Below, piece by piece: positions 25,880 to 35,151 of a stretch of 48,003 bases of DNA. The notes below the pieces were generated by a model that did not search any database, was not told the DNA's origin, and was given only the letters and a program-made list of their open reading frames with translations. Within the stretch, counting starts at the first letter, position 1, and the number at the start of each line of letters is the position of its first letter. Source of the DNA: an uncultured Ferrovum sp. (GTDB lineage Bacteria > Pseudomonadota > Gammaproteobacteria > Burkholderiales > Ferrovaceae); contig CAITLJ010000008.1 in assembly GCA_903893215.1 (NCBI GenBank), positions 1-48,003 of the forward strand, written 5' to 3'. Both the position numbers and the translations under genes were made by a program.

Positions 25880-27262
25880 TCAGGCCGGGGCAGCGTGATT
25901 GGCGGTGCGCACCAGCTTCCAGTTGACGAACTCCTGGATGCCCATGTCGCCCAGTTCACGCCCATAACCCGAGGCCTTGATCCCGCCGAAGGGCAGTTCG
26001 GCATCCGACCAGTCGATATTGTTGATGAACATCATGCCGGTCTCGACTGCCGTAGCCACGCGCAAGCCGCGTTCCGCGTCACGGGTGAACACGCAACCGC
26101 CCAGGCCAAAATCGGAGTCGTTGGCCAGGGCCACGGCAGCAGCCTCGTCCTTGACCCGGAAGAACATGGCGACCGGGCCAAAGAACTCGTCGCGGAAGGC
26201 CGGGTTGTCCTTGGCAACGTCGGTCAGGATGGTAGCCTGCATGTAGGCACCGGGACGGTCCATCCGCTTGCCGCCCATCACCACCCTGGCACCATGCTTG
26301 ACCGCCACGTCCACCTGCCCGAGCAGCTGCACCAGCGCGGCTTCTGACGAGAGCGGGCCATGCGTGGTGGCTTCGTCCATCGGGTCGCCGGGCTGCAGCG
26401 CTTCCAGCGCCGCCCTGAAGCGGGCGAGGAACGTGTCAGCGATTGCATCCAGCACGATGAAGCGCTTCGAGGCGCAACAGGTTTGTCCGGCATTGAACAT
26501 GCGCCCCCAGACCGCCCATGGGATGGCCTTGTCCAGATCGGCATCTTCCAGCACGATGAAGGCATCCGCACCACCCAGTTCCATCGAAGTCTTTTTGATG
26601 TTCTGGCCGGCGCGCGCGGCGATGCTGCGACCGGCGGCCACGCTGCCGGTCAGGCAGACAGCGGCGATGCGCGGATCATCGATCACCCGGTCGGATTGCG
26701 CGTGCGAGATCAGCAGGTTGGTGTATACGCCCTTGGGGGCGCCCGCATCAAGCAACAACTGCTCGAAGGCAATTGCCACCTGCGGCACGATGCCGGCATG
26801 CTTCACCACCACGGTGTTGCCGGACATCAGGTGCGGTCCGGCGATCCGTGCCAGCTGGTAGTAAGGAAAATTCCAGGGTTCCACGCAGAACAGCACGCCC
26901 AGCGGACTGGCTTGCATATGCGCCTTGCCAACTTTCGGATGGAGTTTTTTGGGCGCCAGATCTTTCTCGGCATGCTTGGCGTAATAGCTCAGAATGTCGG
27001 CGCTGAAGGTGACCTCACCGCGCGCTTCGCTGATCCGTTTGCCCATGTCCTGGGTGGCGAGGCGGGCAAAATCATCGACATGACGCTGCATCAGGGCGGC
27101 CGCCTTGTGGATGATCACGGCACGCTGTTCGTAGCCTACATTTTTCCACTGCCCGAAGGCCGCTGCAGCCGTGGCGAGGGCCTGTTCCAGTTGGGCGTCG
27201 CTGATCTCCGGGTAGGTCTTGAGCAGTTTTCCGGTGCTGGGGTTCACGCTTTCGTAAGTCAT
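25880..27262 (-). CDS. NAD(P)-dependent aldehyde dehydrogenase (SSADH-like)
   Basis: A 460-residue aldehyde dehydrogenase of the short succinate-semialdehyde dehydrogenase (Sad/GabD-like) group. Catalytic C262 lies in MFNAGQTCCASKR and E228 in MELGGADAF; VEPWNFPYYQLARIAGP is the cofactor/oxyanion segment, and the C terminus has PFGGIKASGYGRELG. The start at 27262 has AGGATA upstream; a longer in-frame ATG at 27304 lacks one. It is the first gene of a run with pntAA-pntAB-pntB-adhP at 5-, -4-, 10- and 25-base spacing. Oxidation here with transhydrogenase would make NADPH. Physiological substrate unproven. Confidence 0.92.
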   Translation of the reverse strand: MTYESVNPSTGKLLKTYPEISDAQLEQALATAAAAFGQWKNVGYEQRAVIIHKAAALMQRHVDDFARLATQDMGKRISEARGEVTFSADILSYYAKHAEKDLAPKKLHPKVGKAHMQASPLGVLFCVEPWNFPYYQLARIAGPHLMSGNTVVVKHAGIVPQVAIAFEQLLLDAGAPKGVYTNLLISHAQSDRVIDDPRIAAVCLTGSVAAGRSIAARAGQNIKKTSMELGGADAFIVLEDADLDKAIPWAVWGRMFNAGQTCCASKRFIVLDAIADTFLARFRAALEALQPGDPMDEATTHGPLSSEAALVQLLGQVDVAVKHGARVVMGGKRMDRPGAYMQATILTDVAKDNPAFRDEFFGPVAMFFRVKDEAAAVALANDSDFGLGGCVFTRDAERGLRVATAVETGMMFINNIDWSDAELPFGGIKASGYGRELGDMGIQEFVNWKLVRTANHAAPA

Positions 27263-27284
27263 CTGAATATCCTGTCGGAACGGT

Positions 27285-27298
27285 GCAGGAATACCTGC
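27285..27298. promoter_or_regulatory. Short dyad before the aldehyde dehydrogenase gene
   Basis: GCAGG and CCTGC flank four bases, 23 bases upstream of the start codon, just before the ribosome site. Could be an operator or a small leader hairpin. Weak on its own. Confidence 0.25.
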
Positions 27299-27360
27299 CT
27301 GCATGTGCGGCGCCCGGGATCGGCCACCGTCACGAAACCGGGCTCACAGAAACCCGTTGC

Positions 27361-27391
27361 GGCCAATCTAGGCTGGCGGCACTGGCCAATC
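27361..27391. promoter_or_regulatory. Paired GGCCAATC direct repeats upstream of the ald-pnt operon
   Basis: GGCCAATC occurs at 27361-27368 and 27384-27391, 23 bases apart, about 100 bases before the aldehyde dehydrogenase start. That is close to two helical turns, as for a tandem-bound regulator. The 184-base region is the only sizeable spacer upstream of the operon and should hold its promoter; I could not pick a convincing -35/-10 pair. Confidence 0.35.
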
Positions 27392-27446
27392 CGTTCGTTG
27401 GGGTACGTTCCGCACCCGGGGGGACAAAACAACCCGCCTGTTGCGC

Positions 27447-28430
27447 TCAGGTCAGCAGCACAGCCGCGCCGTCAAAGCGGCCGGCGCGCAGGTCGGCCAG
27501 CGCCTGATTGGCCTGCTGCAGGGGATAGCGCGTGACGCGCGTCACGATGTTCATCTGCGGGACCAGCCGCAGGAAATCCAGCCCATCCTGCCGGGTCAGA
27601 TTGGCCACCGACAGCAACTGGCGTTCTTCCCAAAGCAGACGGTAGGGAAAGCGCGGAATATCACTCATGTGGATGCCCGCGCACACCACGCGTCCACCCT
27701 TGCGCACCGCTTGCAGGGCGAGCGGCACCAGATCGCCCACGGTAGCAAAGATGATGGCGGCATCGAGCAGCTGCGGCGGCCGTTCGTCCGACCCGCCCGC
27801 CCAGGTGGCGTGCAGGCTTCGCGCAAAGTCCTGGGTGGCAAGATCGCCTGGCCGGGTGAAGGCAAACACCGATCGTCCCTGCCATCTGGCCACCTGCGCC
27901 AGAATGTGGGCAGCGGCGCCAAACCCATACAAGCCAAGGTTTTTTCCCGGGCCGGCAATGTCAAGGGCACGCCAGCCGATCAGTCCGGCGCACAACAGCG
28001 GTGCCAGTGACGCGTCATCGCCAATCTCGCCGAGCGGAAACGCAAAGCGTGCGTCCGCCAGCGTGGCGGTGGCAAAACCGCCGTCGCGGGTGTAGCCGGT
28101 GAACAGCGGGTGATCGCACAGGTTTTCCCGTTTCATCCGGCAATACGGACAAAAGCCGCAGGTATGGCCCAGCCAGGGGATGCCAACCCGTTGCCCGATC
28201 GACAGGCCGCGCACTTCCTTGCCCAATGCGTCGATCCGCCCGACGATTTCATGGCCAGGAATGATCGGCACGCGCGGATCTGGCAGTTCCCCATCCACCA
28301 CATGCAGGTCGGTGCGGCACACACCGCACGCCAGCACCTGCACGCGAATTTCAGCAGGGCCGGGCAGCCGGTCAGGCAACTCGGTCCAGACGAGGTCGGT
28401 GCCGATCTGGTTCAGCACCATGGCATGCAT
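27447..28430 (-). CDS. Zinc-binding alcohol dehydrogenase family protein
   Basis: A 327-residue medium-chain dehydrogenase of the zinc-binding alcohol dehydrogenase family best known as TIGR02822. Catalytic zinc ligands C38 (GVCRTDLH) and H60 (GHEI), structural zinc C91, C94, C97, C105 (CGFCPYCRMKRENLC), cofactor fold GLYGFGAAAHI. It is shorter and distinct from the AdhP-type protein encoded further along the same strand. I chose ATG 28430; ATG 28421 is also possible. It lies 46 bases after the Nnr gene on the same strand. Substrate unknown. Confidence 0.88.
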   Translation of the reverse strand: MHAMVLNQIGTDLVWTELPDRLPGPAEIRVQVLACGVCRTDLHVVDGELPDPRVPIIPGHEIVGRIDALGKEVRGLSIGQRVGIPWLGHTCGFCPYCRMKRENLCDHPLFTGYTRDGGFATATLADARFAFPLGEIGDDASLAPLLCAGLIGWRALDIAGPGKNLGLYGFGAAAHILAQVARWQGRSVFAFTRPGDLATQDFARSLHATWAGGSDERPPQLLDAAIIFATVGDLVPLALQAVRKGGRVVCAGIHMSDIPRFPYRLLWEERQLLSVANLTRQDGLDFLRLVPQMNIVTRVTRYPLQQANQALADLRAGRFDGAAVLLT

Positions 28431-28476
28431 GGCTAGACGTCTTTGTGCGCGTTGCGCACTGCGATCGCGTGCATGG

Positions 28477-29964
28477 TCAGGTCTGGGCGTGCAGGGCTTG
28501 CAGCACCCCGGGCAGCAGGTCGGGCAAGTCCTCGGCCAGCAGGCCCAGGCCAAAACGGTTGGCCGCTTCACCATGCAGCCAGGTGGCCGCGGCGGCTGCC
28601 AGAAAGGGCGCCATGCCCTGCGCCAGCAAGCCCGTGATCATGCCCGCCAGCACGTCCCCCGAACCGCCGGTGGCCAGTGTGGCGGGCGCATTGGCGTTGA
28701 TGATGGCACGGCCGTCGGGCCCGGCAATCACGGTATCGCTGCCCTTCAGCAGCACGATGGTGCCACTGGCCTTGGCCGCCGCGCGGGCGCGGGACAACTT
28801 GTCCAGCCGAGGATCGACGCTGTTGCCGAACAGACGCAGGAATTCACCTTCGTGTGGGGTCAGCACGCACGATGGCTGCAGTGCGGCGAAGAGTTTGGGC
28901 GGGTCATGCTGGAAACAGGACAAGGCGTCGGCGTCCAGCACGCAGGGTCTGTCGGTGGCCAGCATGGCGAGGACGCGCGCGCAGGTGTCAGGTCCCACGC
29001 CTGCGCCCGGCCCGATCAGGAAGGCGGTGTGGCGCGTGTCGCCGAGCAGCGCCTGCAGCGCGCCGGGCCCGTCTGCCGGGTGCACCATCACACTGGTCAA
29101 GGTCGCCGCATAGACCTGCAAGGCCGCTGCGGGGATCGCCACGGTGGTCAGTCCGGCACCGATCCTGGCCGCCGCGCGCGCCGCCATGCGGGCAGCGCCG
29201 GTGGTGGGCCAACCGCCCCATACCAGCGCGTGCCCGCGGGTATATTTGTGGCCGTCGGGCTGCAGCACCGGCAGCGCATGCCGCCAGAGCAGCGGCGCAT
29301 TCTCGAAGGTGTCGGGGTGGATCTGATCGAACACCGAGTCTGGTGTGCCGATGTCGGCCACCAGCAATTCACCGCACAGCTGTCGGCCGGGCTGCAGCAG
29401 GTGACCTGGCTTCTTGCGAAAGCAGGTCACCGTCAGCGCGACAGCCACGGCACCCGCGCTCGCGCCGGTATCGCCCATCAGGCCGCTGGGCACGTCGACG
29501 GCGACGATTGGCTGGCCGCGCGCCGCCGCTGCCGCCAGGGTATGCAACGCGGTCCCCGCCAGCGGACGGTTCAGCCCGGCGCCGAACAGGGCGTCAACCA
29601 CCAGTTCAGCCCCATCGAGCGTTGCCGGCGCAAGCGGTTCCACCGCGTGTCGCCATTGCGTGGCATGCATGGCGGCGGCTCCCCGCAGGTCTTCGCGCGC
29701 ACCCAGCAAGGCCACGCGCACGGGCCAACCCGCCTCATCCAGCAGGCGCGCCACCACGAAGCCATCACCGCCGTTGTTGCCCGGGCCACACAGCACCAGC
29801 ACGGGGCGCGCGGTCCAGCGCTCCATGATCGTCCGGGCGATTGGTCGCCCGGCGTTCTCCATCAGGTCGTTCTGGCGGATGCCGGATGCCACCGTCAGCT
29901 GATCGGCTCGTGCCATCTGCCCGGTGGTGAGCAGGGCCGTCTGGCGATCGGACTCAGGCTGCAA
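28477..29964 (-). CDS. nnr: Bifunctional NAD(P)H-hydrate epimerase/dehydratase
   Basis: Repairs damaged, hydrated NAD(P)H: the N-terminal YjeF_N domain (about 1-215; ENAGRPIAR, CGPGNNGGDGFVVARLL, VDALFGAGLNRPL, VDVPSGLMGDTG) epimerises S and R forms, and the C-terminal ribokinase-like domain (about 225-490; LTPHEGEFLRLF, LLKGSDTVI, TGGSGDVLAGMITGLLAQG) dehydrates the S form with ADP. 495 residues is normal. Family members begin a few residues before the TxxQMRxxD motif, which fits a rare TTG start at 29964, preceded by GAAGG and lying inside the end of the SHOCT gene. The next ATG (29916) would cut into the domain. Confidence 0.93.
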   Translation of the reverse strand: MQPESDRQTALLTTGQMARADQLTVASGIRQNDLMENAGRPIARTIMERWTARPVLVLCGPGNNGGDGFVVARLLDEAGWPVRVALLGAREDLRGAAAMHATQWRHAVEPLAPATLDGAELVVDALFGAGLNRPLAGTALHTLAAAAARGQPIVAVDVPSGLMGDTGASAGAVAVALTVTCFRKKPGHLLQPGRQLCGELLVADIGTPDSVFDQIHPDTFENAPLLWRHALPVLQPDGHKYTRGHALVWGGWPTTGAARMAARAAARIGAGLTTVAIPAAALQVYAATLTSVMVHPADGPGALQALLGDTRHTAFLIGPGAGVGPDTCARVLAMLATDRPCVLDADALSCFQHDPPKLFAALQPSCVLTPHEGEFLRLFGNSVDPRLDKLSRARAAAKASGTIVLLKGSDTVIAGPDGRAIINANAPATLATGGSGDVLAGMITGLLAQGMAPFLAAAAATWLHGEAANRFGLGLLAEDLPDLLPGVLQALHAQT

Positions 29965-30190
29965 TGGCGGCCTTCATGCGTCCGTATTCCTCGTGCGTGA
30001 TCTCGCCGCGCGCATAGCGCTCGTCGAGCAGGTCCTGCGCCGTCTTGCCGGACATCTGCCCGTAATAGCGGTGTACACGCCGGGTGTAGCCCCAATTACC
30101 GATGCTGGAAAACATCAGGATCATGAAACCCAGCCAGAACAGCCACGACCAGCCAGCGTACCAGTAATTCCAGTTGTTTCCGGTCATCAT
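29954..30190 (-). CDS. Small membrane protein with SHOCT domain
   Basis: A 78-residue protein with one hydrophobic helix (WYAGWSWLFWLGFMILMFSSIG) and a C-terminal SHOCT motif (AQDLLDERYARGEITHEEYGRMK), the short domain often found at protein termini and thought to aid oligomerisation. GGGAG precedes the ATG at 30190; an immediately following ATG (30187) is the alternative. Its last 11 bases overlap the start of nnr, so the two are probably co-translated. Function unknown. Confidence 0.8.
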   Translation of the reverse strand: MMTGNNWNYWYAGWSWLFWLGFMILMFSSIGNWGYTRRVHRYYGQMSGKTAQDLLDERYARGEITHEEYGRMKAAIAA

Positions 30191-30264
30191 GATCTGCTCC
30201 CAAGGATGAGCCTGCACTCTGTTCCCTCCATCCGTCCTGATCTGTACGGTGTCGAACGGGTGGT

Positions 30265-31179
30265 TCAGCGTGCTGGCCGGAATGGACGCGGCGTGCCGCA
30301 CTCCAGCACGGTCACGACGTCGCCCACGCGGATCAGGCCGGTGACCACGGGCACCGCGTTCTCGCCGAACACCGCGCCATGGATACGGCTGCCGTCCGGT
30401 GCAGGCATGTCAAGGAAATGGCTGCGGGCAAGGGCGGCGAGTGGCTGCTTGCCAGTGCGTTCGCCGATGTTCTGATCGATGGTGGTCACCACACAGCGTT
30501 CGCAGGCTTTCACCAGGGCGAATTGCGCTGCGCCGATGGTCAGATGGCGCCAGCTGTATTCGGCATCCGGTGCGCTGCCGCTGACCACCAGATTGGGGCG
30601 GAAGCGCGCCATCGGGATGGGACTGCCTGACCCGCCAGCAAGCGTGTCCTGCAGGTGGGTCAGGGTGCTGGTGCTGGCAAGCAGGTACTGAAAACCATCA
30701 GCCAGGCTCACGGTCTGGGCTGTGGCTGCCTTCGTATAGGCGGCGGCAATGGGGCGAACGTCCTGTTCCGTCTGGTGCACCACATGCACTGGCCGACCGA
30801 GCCATTCCGAAAACCAGCGACCTGCCCTGGACGCCGTAGCATGGACTGGCACGGGCCGCCCATGCACCGTCACGGTCCTGATGTCTGGCAACACCTGTGC
30901 AGCGGTCAAGGTCAACGCAGCTTGGCCAGGCGCCTCGGCCTGAACGCCAATCGCCATGCCCTCTGCATCCTGCAGCAGGTGGATGCGCACCAGGGCCAGT
31001 CGCGCTTCCTCGCGCTGACTCACCATCACGCCGGCGGGGTCCACCAGCATCCAGCTCCGGTCGAGCACCTGATCCACCTGCAGCCCGCGCGGACCGGCGT
31101 AAGCCTGCGGCACGGCAATGCCGGCGCACGACTTGACCGGGTAAAGATGTAAGGAAGAGAGGGCCGGGGTGGCGTTCAT
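30265..31179 (-). CDS. MOSC domain protein (YcbX/mARC-like)
   Basis: A 304-residue protein with an N-terminal MOSC beta-barrel (SSLHLYPVKSCAGI, DRSWMLVDPAGVMVSQRE) and a C-terminal MOSC domain (FRPNLVVSG, the conserved cysteine in KACERCVVTTID, FGENAVPV, VGDVVTVLE). Relatives bind a molybdenum cofactor and reduce N-hydroxylated compounds. Unlike E. coli YcbX there is no C-terminal 2Fe-2S ferredoxin domain, so a separate electron donor would be needed. ATG 31179 preferred; a GTG two codons upstream is possible. The acnB terminator ends 17 bases upstream of the start, leaving little room for a promoter. Confidence 0.88.
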   Translation of the reverse strand: MNATPALSSLHLYPVKSCAGIAVPQAYAGPRGLQVDQVLDRSWMLVDPAGVMVSQREEARLALVRIHLLQDAEGMAIGVQAEAPGQAALTLTAAQVLPDIRTVTVHGRPVPVHATASRAGRWFSEWLGRPVHVVHQTEQDVRPIAAAYTKAATAQTVSLADGFQYLLASTSTLTHLQDTLAGGSGSPIPMARFRPNLVVSGSAPDAEYSWRHLTIGAAQFALVKACERCVVTTIDQNIGERTGKQPLAALARSHFLDMPAPDGSRIHGAVFGENAVPVVTGLIRVGDVVTVLECGTPRPFRPAR

Positions 31180-31196
31180 ACGCACAGCTTATCAAG

Positions 31197-31235
31197 CAAA
31201 ACACCCACCAGGGCAGGGCTCTGGTGGGTGTTTTG
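31197..31235 (-). terminator. Terminator of acnB
   Basis: A perfect 15-bp stem (31197-31211 with 31221-31235) with a 9-base loop; on the minus strand the stem ends in GTTTTG followed by CTTG. It lies 33 bases after the acnB stop. The stem ends in A/T-rich sequence on both sides, so it could work in both directions, but only the minus strand has a gene running in. Confidence 0.85.
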
Positions 31236-31268
31236 CGCGGCAGGGACTTGCCCGGCCTGTGATGGCGC

Positions 31269-33860
31269 TTAGCCCGCCATCACCACCGTGTCGGCCTGCG
31301 CCTGATACTCGCCGATCTGGTTGAAGTTCAGGTAACGGTAGATCTTGCCGCCATCGGAATTCACCACCCCCATTTCGGCGTGGTACTCGGCTACGGTGGG
31401 AATGCGACCCATGCGCGCCGCGATGGCCGCGAGTTCGGCCGAGGCCAGATACACATTGGAGCCCTTACCCAGACGGTTGGGGAAGTTGCGGGTGGAGGTG
31501 GACACCACCGTGGCTCCTTCCTTGACCTGCGCCTGGTTGCCCATGCATAGCGAACAGCCCGGCATTTCCATGCGGGCGCCGGCGGTGCCCAGCGTACTGT
31601 AGTGGCCTTCCTTGGTCAGTTCATCCTTGTCCATCTTGGTGGGCGGAGCCACCCACAGGCGGGTGGGGATGTCGCGCTTGCCTTCGAGCAGCTTGGAGGC
31701 GGCACGGAAGTGACCGATATTGGTCATGCACGAACCGATGAACACCTCGTCAATCTGCGCACCCTGCACCTCGGACAGCACCTTGGCGTCGTCCGGATCA
31801 TTCGGGCAGCACAGGATCGGTTCGGTGATGTCGGCCAGATCGATTTCGATTATTTCAGCGTATTCGGCGTCCTGATCGGCTTCCAGCAGTTGCGGGTTGG
31901 CAATCCAGGCTTCCATGGCCACGATACGACGCTCCAGGCTGCGACGGTCTTCATAGCCGTTGGCGATCATCCACTTCAGCATGGTGATGTTGGAGGTCAG
32001 GTACTCGATCACCGGTTCCTTGTTCAGGCGCACGGTACAACCCGCGGCCGAACGCTCGGCCGAGGCGTCTGACAATTCGAAGGCCTGTTCCACCTTCAGG
32101 TCGGGCAGGCCTTCGATTTCCAGGATGCGGCCGGAGAACGCGTTCACCTTGCCCTGCTTGGCCACCGTCAGCAGCCCCTGCTTGATTGCGTACATCGGGA
32201 TGGCATGGACCAGGTCGCGCAGGGTGATACCCGGCTGCATCTGGCCCTTGAAACGCACCAGCACCGATTCCGGCATGTCCAGCGGCATCACGCCGGTGGC
32301 GGCGGCAAAGGCCACCAGACCAGAGCCGGCCGGGAAGCTGATGCCGATCGGGAAGCGGGTGTGGCTGTCGCCGCCGGTGCCCACAGTGTCAGGCAGCAGC
32401 ATGCGGTTCAGCCAGGAGTGGATCACGCCGTCGCCCGGACGCAGGGCCACGCCGCCGCGGTTGGAGATGAAGGCAGGCAGGTCGCGATGGGTCTTTACGT
32501 CGACGGGCTTCGGGTAGGCGGCGGTGTGACAGAACGACTGCATCACCAGATCAGCCGAAAAGCCCAGGCAGGCCAGATCTTTCAGTTCGTCGCGGGTCAT
32601 CGGTCCGGTGGTGTCCTGACTGCCGACCGAGGTCATGCGCGGCTCGCAGTAGGTGCCGGGGCGGATGCCCAGGCCTTCCGGCAGGCCGCAGGCGCGACCG
32701 ACCATCTTTTGCGCCACGGTGAAACCCTTGCCGCTGTCTTTCGGGGCGACCGGCAGGCGGAAGGTGGTGCTGGCCGGTTGGCCGAGGAACTCCCGCGAGC
32801 GCGCGGTCAGGCTGCGGCCGATGATCAGGTTGATGCGGCCGCCAGCGCGCACTTCGTCCAGCAATACCTCGGAGCGCAGCGCAAAGTTGGCCACCACGGC
32901 GCCGTCTTTCTCGATCTTGCCTTCGTACGGATAGATGTCGATCACGTCACCCATGTTCAGCGCCGACACATCGACTTCGATCGGCAGCGCGCCGGAGTCT
33001 TCCTGGGTATTGAAGAAGATCGGGGCAATCTTGCCGCCCAGGCTGACGCCGCCAAAGCGTTTGTTCGGCACGTAGGGGATGTCTTCACCGGTGTGCCAGA
33101 TCACCGAATTGGTGGCCGACTTGCGCGACGAACCGGTTCCGACCACGTCACCCACGTAGGCGACCAGGTGGCCCTTCTTTTTCAGTTCGCCGATCAGCTT
33201 GAGCGGACCGATCTTGCCGGCCTCATCGGGTACGATGCCGTCGCGGGCGTTCTTGAGCATGGCAATGGCGTGCAGCGGGATGTCCGGACGGCTCCAGGCA
33301 TCCGGGGCCGGCGACAGGTCATCGGTGTTGGTTTCGCCGGTCACCTTGAACACGGTCACGGTGATCTTTTTGGCCACTTCCGGGCGGGTGGTGAACCACT
33401 CGGCATTGGCCCAGGAGGCGATCACACCACGGGCGTGTGCATTGCCGGCCTTGGCCAGCTCGGCCACGTCATGGAAGAAGTCGAACATCAGCAGGGTTTT
33501 CTTCAGGGCTTCGGCCGCCACGGCAGCTACCGCTTCGTCCTTCAGCAGGTCGATCAGCGGCTTGACGTTGTAGCCGCCCACCATGGTGCCGAGCAGCTCG
33601 GTGGCCTTGACCCGGGAAATCAGCGCCACCGGAAAGTCACCGTGGGCCACGGCCGACAGGAAACGGGCCTTCACCTTGGCGGCATCGTCCACGCCGGGGG
33701 GGACACGATGGGTGAGCAGGTCGAGCAGGAATGCGTCCTCGCCGGCCGGCGGGGCCTTGATCAGTTCGATCAGGTCAGCGGTCTGCTCTGCGGTCAGCGG
33801 CAGGGGAGGGATGCCGTAAGTGGCGCGTTCTGCAACGTGTTGGCGATAGGCTTGCAACAT
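31269..33860 (-). CDS. acnB: Aconitate hydratase B
   Basis: Interconverts citrate and isocitrate in the TCA cycle with a 4Fe-4S cluster, and in relatives also hydrates 2-methyl-cis-aconitate. The 863-residue protein is close to the 865-residue E. coli AcnB throughout, including the N-terminal HEAT-like domain ([14 protein letters not shown]), [54 protein letters not shown] and cluster cysteines in [10 protein letters not shown] and [10 protein letters not shown]. The start is the ATG at 33860 ([13 protein letters not shown]), matching the family. It follows prpF by 85 bases on the same strand, so it may be read from the prp promoter or its own. A terminator closes it. Confidence 0.97.
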   Translation of the reverse strand: MLQAYRQHVAERATYGIPPLPLTAEQTADLIELIKAPPAGEDAFLLDLLTHRVPPGVDDAAKVKARFLSAVAHGDFPVALISRVKATELLGTMVGGYNVKPLIDLLKDEAVAAVAAEALKKTLLMFDFFHDVAELAKAGNAHARGVIASWANAEWFTTRPEVAKKITVTVFKVTGETNTDDLSPAPDAWSRPDIPLHAIAMLKNARDGIVPDEAGKIGPLKLIGELKKKGHLVAYVGDVVGTGSSRKSATNSVIWHTGEDIPYVPNKRFGGVSLGGKIAPIFFNTQEDSGALPIEVDVSALNMGDVIDIYPYEGKIEKDGAVVANFALRSEVLLDEVRAGGRINLIIGRSLTARSREFLGQPASTTFRLPVAPKDSGKGFTVAQKMVGRACGLPEGLGIRPGTYCEPRMTSVGSQDTTGPMTRDELKDLACLGFSADLVMQSFCHTAAYPKPVDVKTHRDLPAFISNRGGVALRPGDGVIHSWLNRMLLPDTVGTGGDSHTRFPIGISFPAGSGLVAFAAATGVMPLDMPESVLVRFKGQMQPGITLRDLVHAIPMYAIKQGLLTVAKQGKVNAFSGRILEIEGLPDLKVEQAFELSDASAERSAAGCTVRLNKEPVIEYLTSNITMLKWMIANGYEDRRSLERRIVAMEAWIANPQLLEADQDAEYAEIIEIDLADITEPILCCPNDPDDAKVLSEVQGAQIDEVFIGSCMTNIGHFRAASKLLEGKRDIPTRLWVAPPTKMDKDELTKEGHYSTLGTAGARMEMPGCSLCMGNQAQVKEGATVVSTSTRNFPNRLGKGSNVYLASAELAAIAARMGRIPTVAEYHAEMGVVNSDGGKIYRYLNFNQIGEYQAQADTVVMAG

Positions 33861-33945
33861 GAGGGTCACCCGATCAGGAAAGAGTGGAAAAAGTACTGCA
33901 ATATTGTGGCCCTTCGGGCCGCCTTTGGATATGTGTCGCGGTGCA

Positions 33946-35145
33946 TCAGGCGCTGGCGTGCGGCACGCGCACCCAGCCTTCCATCAGCACCCGGGCACTG
34001 CGGCTCATCACCGCCTTGGTGACCCGCCATTCACCGCCGTCGGCCCGCGCTTCGGCGCCAACGCGCAGGGTGCCGGACGGATGACCAAAGCGCACCGCCG
34101 GACGGGCCACACCGCCCGCGGCGAGGTTGACCACCGTGCCCGGAATGGCGGCGGCCGTGCCGATGGCAACAGCGGCGGTACCCATCATGGCGTGATGCAG
34201 CTTGCCCATCGACAGTGCGCGTACCAGCAGGTCCACGTCAGCGGCCTGTACCGTCTTGCCACTGGAGGCCACGTACTCCCGCGGCGGTGCAACAAAGGCG
34301 ACCTTCGGTGTGTGCTGACGCTGGGCGGCCTGGCCCAGATCGGTGATCAGGCCCATGCGCAAGGCGCCATGCGCGCGGATGGATTCGAATCTTGCCAGTG
34401 CGGCAGCGTCGCCGTTGATGGTGTCCTGCAGTTCGGTACCGGTATAGCCAATGGCAGCCGCGTCGATAAAGATGGTCGGGATGCCGGCATTGATCATGGT
34501 GACGCGCAGTGTGCCCAGGCCGGGTACCTCAAGATCATCCACCAGATTTCCGGTCGGAAACATGGCACCACCGGCACCGTCTTCTTCGGCTGCCGGATCG
34601 AGGAATTCCAGTTGCACTTCGGCGGCCGGAAAGGTCACCCCGTCCAGTTCGAAGTCGCCGGTCTCCTGCACCGCGCCTGCCGTGACCGGCACGTGGGCAA
34701 TGATGGTCTTACGGATGTTGGCCTGCCAGATGCGCACTACTGCGACGCCGTCGTGCGGCACACGCGACGGATCGATCAGGCCGGCAGAAATGGCGAAAGC
34801 ACCGACTGCGGCGGACAGGTTGCCGCAGTTGCCGCTCCAGTCCACGAAAGCCCGGTCGATCGACACCTGGCCGAACAGGTAATCCACATCGTGATCGGGC
34901 TGGGTGGGGGGCGACAGGATCACTGTCTTGCTGGTGCTCGAGGTGGCGCCGCCCATGCCGTCGATCTGCTTGCCGTACGGGTCAGGACTGCCGATCACGC
35001 GCAGCAGCAGGGCATCTCGCGCCGCCCCCGGCACCTGCGCAGTCACTGGCAGGTCGTGCAGGCGAAAGAACACACCCTTGCTGGTGCCGCCACGCATGTA
35101 GGTGGCCGGAATGCGTAACTGGGGAAAATGCGGCAGGGTGGACAT
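33946..35145 (-). CDS. prpF: 2-methylaconitate cis-trans isomerase
   Basis: Works with AcnD in the alternative methylcitrate route: AcnD makes the trans form of 2-methylaconitate and PrpF converts it to cis. The 399-residue protein has the diaminopimelate-epimerase-like fold and the family marks [46 protein letters not shown] with a conserved cysteine, and the C-terminal [12 protein letters not shown]. It starts 6 bases after the acnD stop. Always found with acnD in such clusters. Confidence 0.97.
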   Translation of the reverse strand: MSTLPHFPQLRIPATYMRGGTSKGVFFRLHDLPVTAQVPGAARDALLLRVIGSPDPYGKQIDGMGGATSSTSKTVILSPPTQPDHDVDYLFGQVSIDRAFVDWSGNCGNLSAAVGAFAISAGLIDPSRVPHDGVAVVRIWQANIRKTIIAHVPVTAGAVQETGDFELDGVTFPAAEVQLEFLDPAAEEDGAGGAMFPTGNLVDDLEVPGLGTLRVTMINAGIPTIFIDAAAIGYTGTELQDTINGDAAALARFESIRAHGALRMGLITDLGQAAQRQHTPKVAFVAPPREYVASSGKTVQAADVDLLVRALSMGKLHHAMMGTAAVAIGTAAAIPGTVVNLAAGGVARPAVRFGHPSGTLRVGAEARADGGEWRVTKAVMSRSARVLMEGWVRVPHASA

Positions 35146-35151
35146 ATGCGT

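Noticed and set aside
28180-30000. A 606-codon open frame on the plus strand opposite nnr and the zinc alcohol dehydrogenase
   Set aside because: It lies wholly antisense to two well-recognised genes; its translation is low-complexity, rich in Arg/Gly/His/Gln, with no family motif. High third-position GC produces such frames.
33908-33920. Terminator between prpF and acnB
   Set aside because: A 5-bp GGCCC/GGGCC hairpin with a three-base loop and no T-run; too weak.
32205-34022. A 605-codon open frame on the plus strand opposite acnB, and similar long frames opposite prpF, acnD, cheA and gltA
   Set aside because: All are antisense shadows of clear genes with no recognisable protein features.
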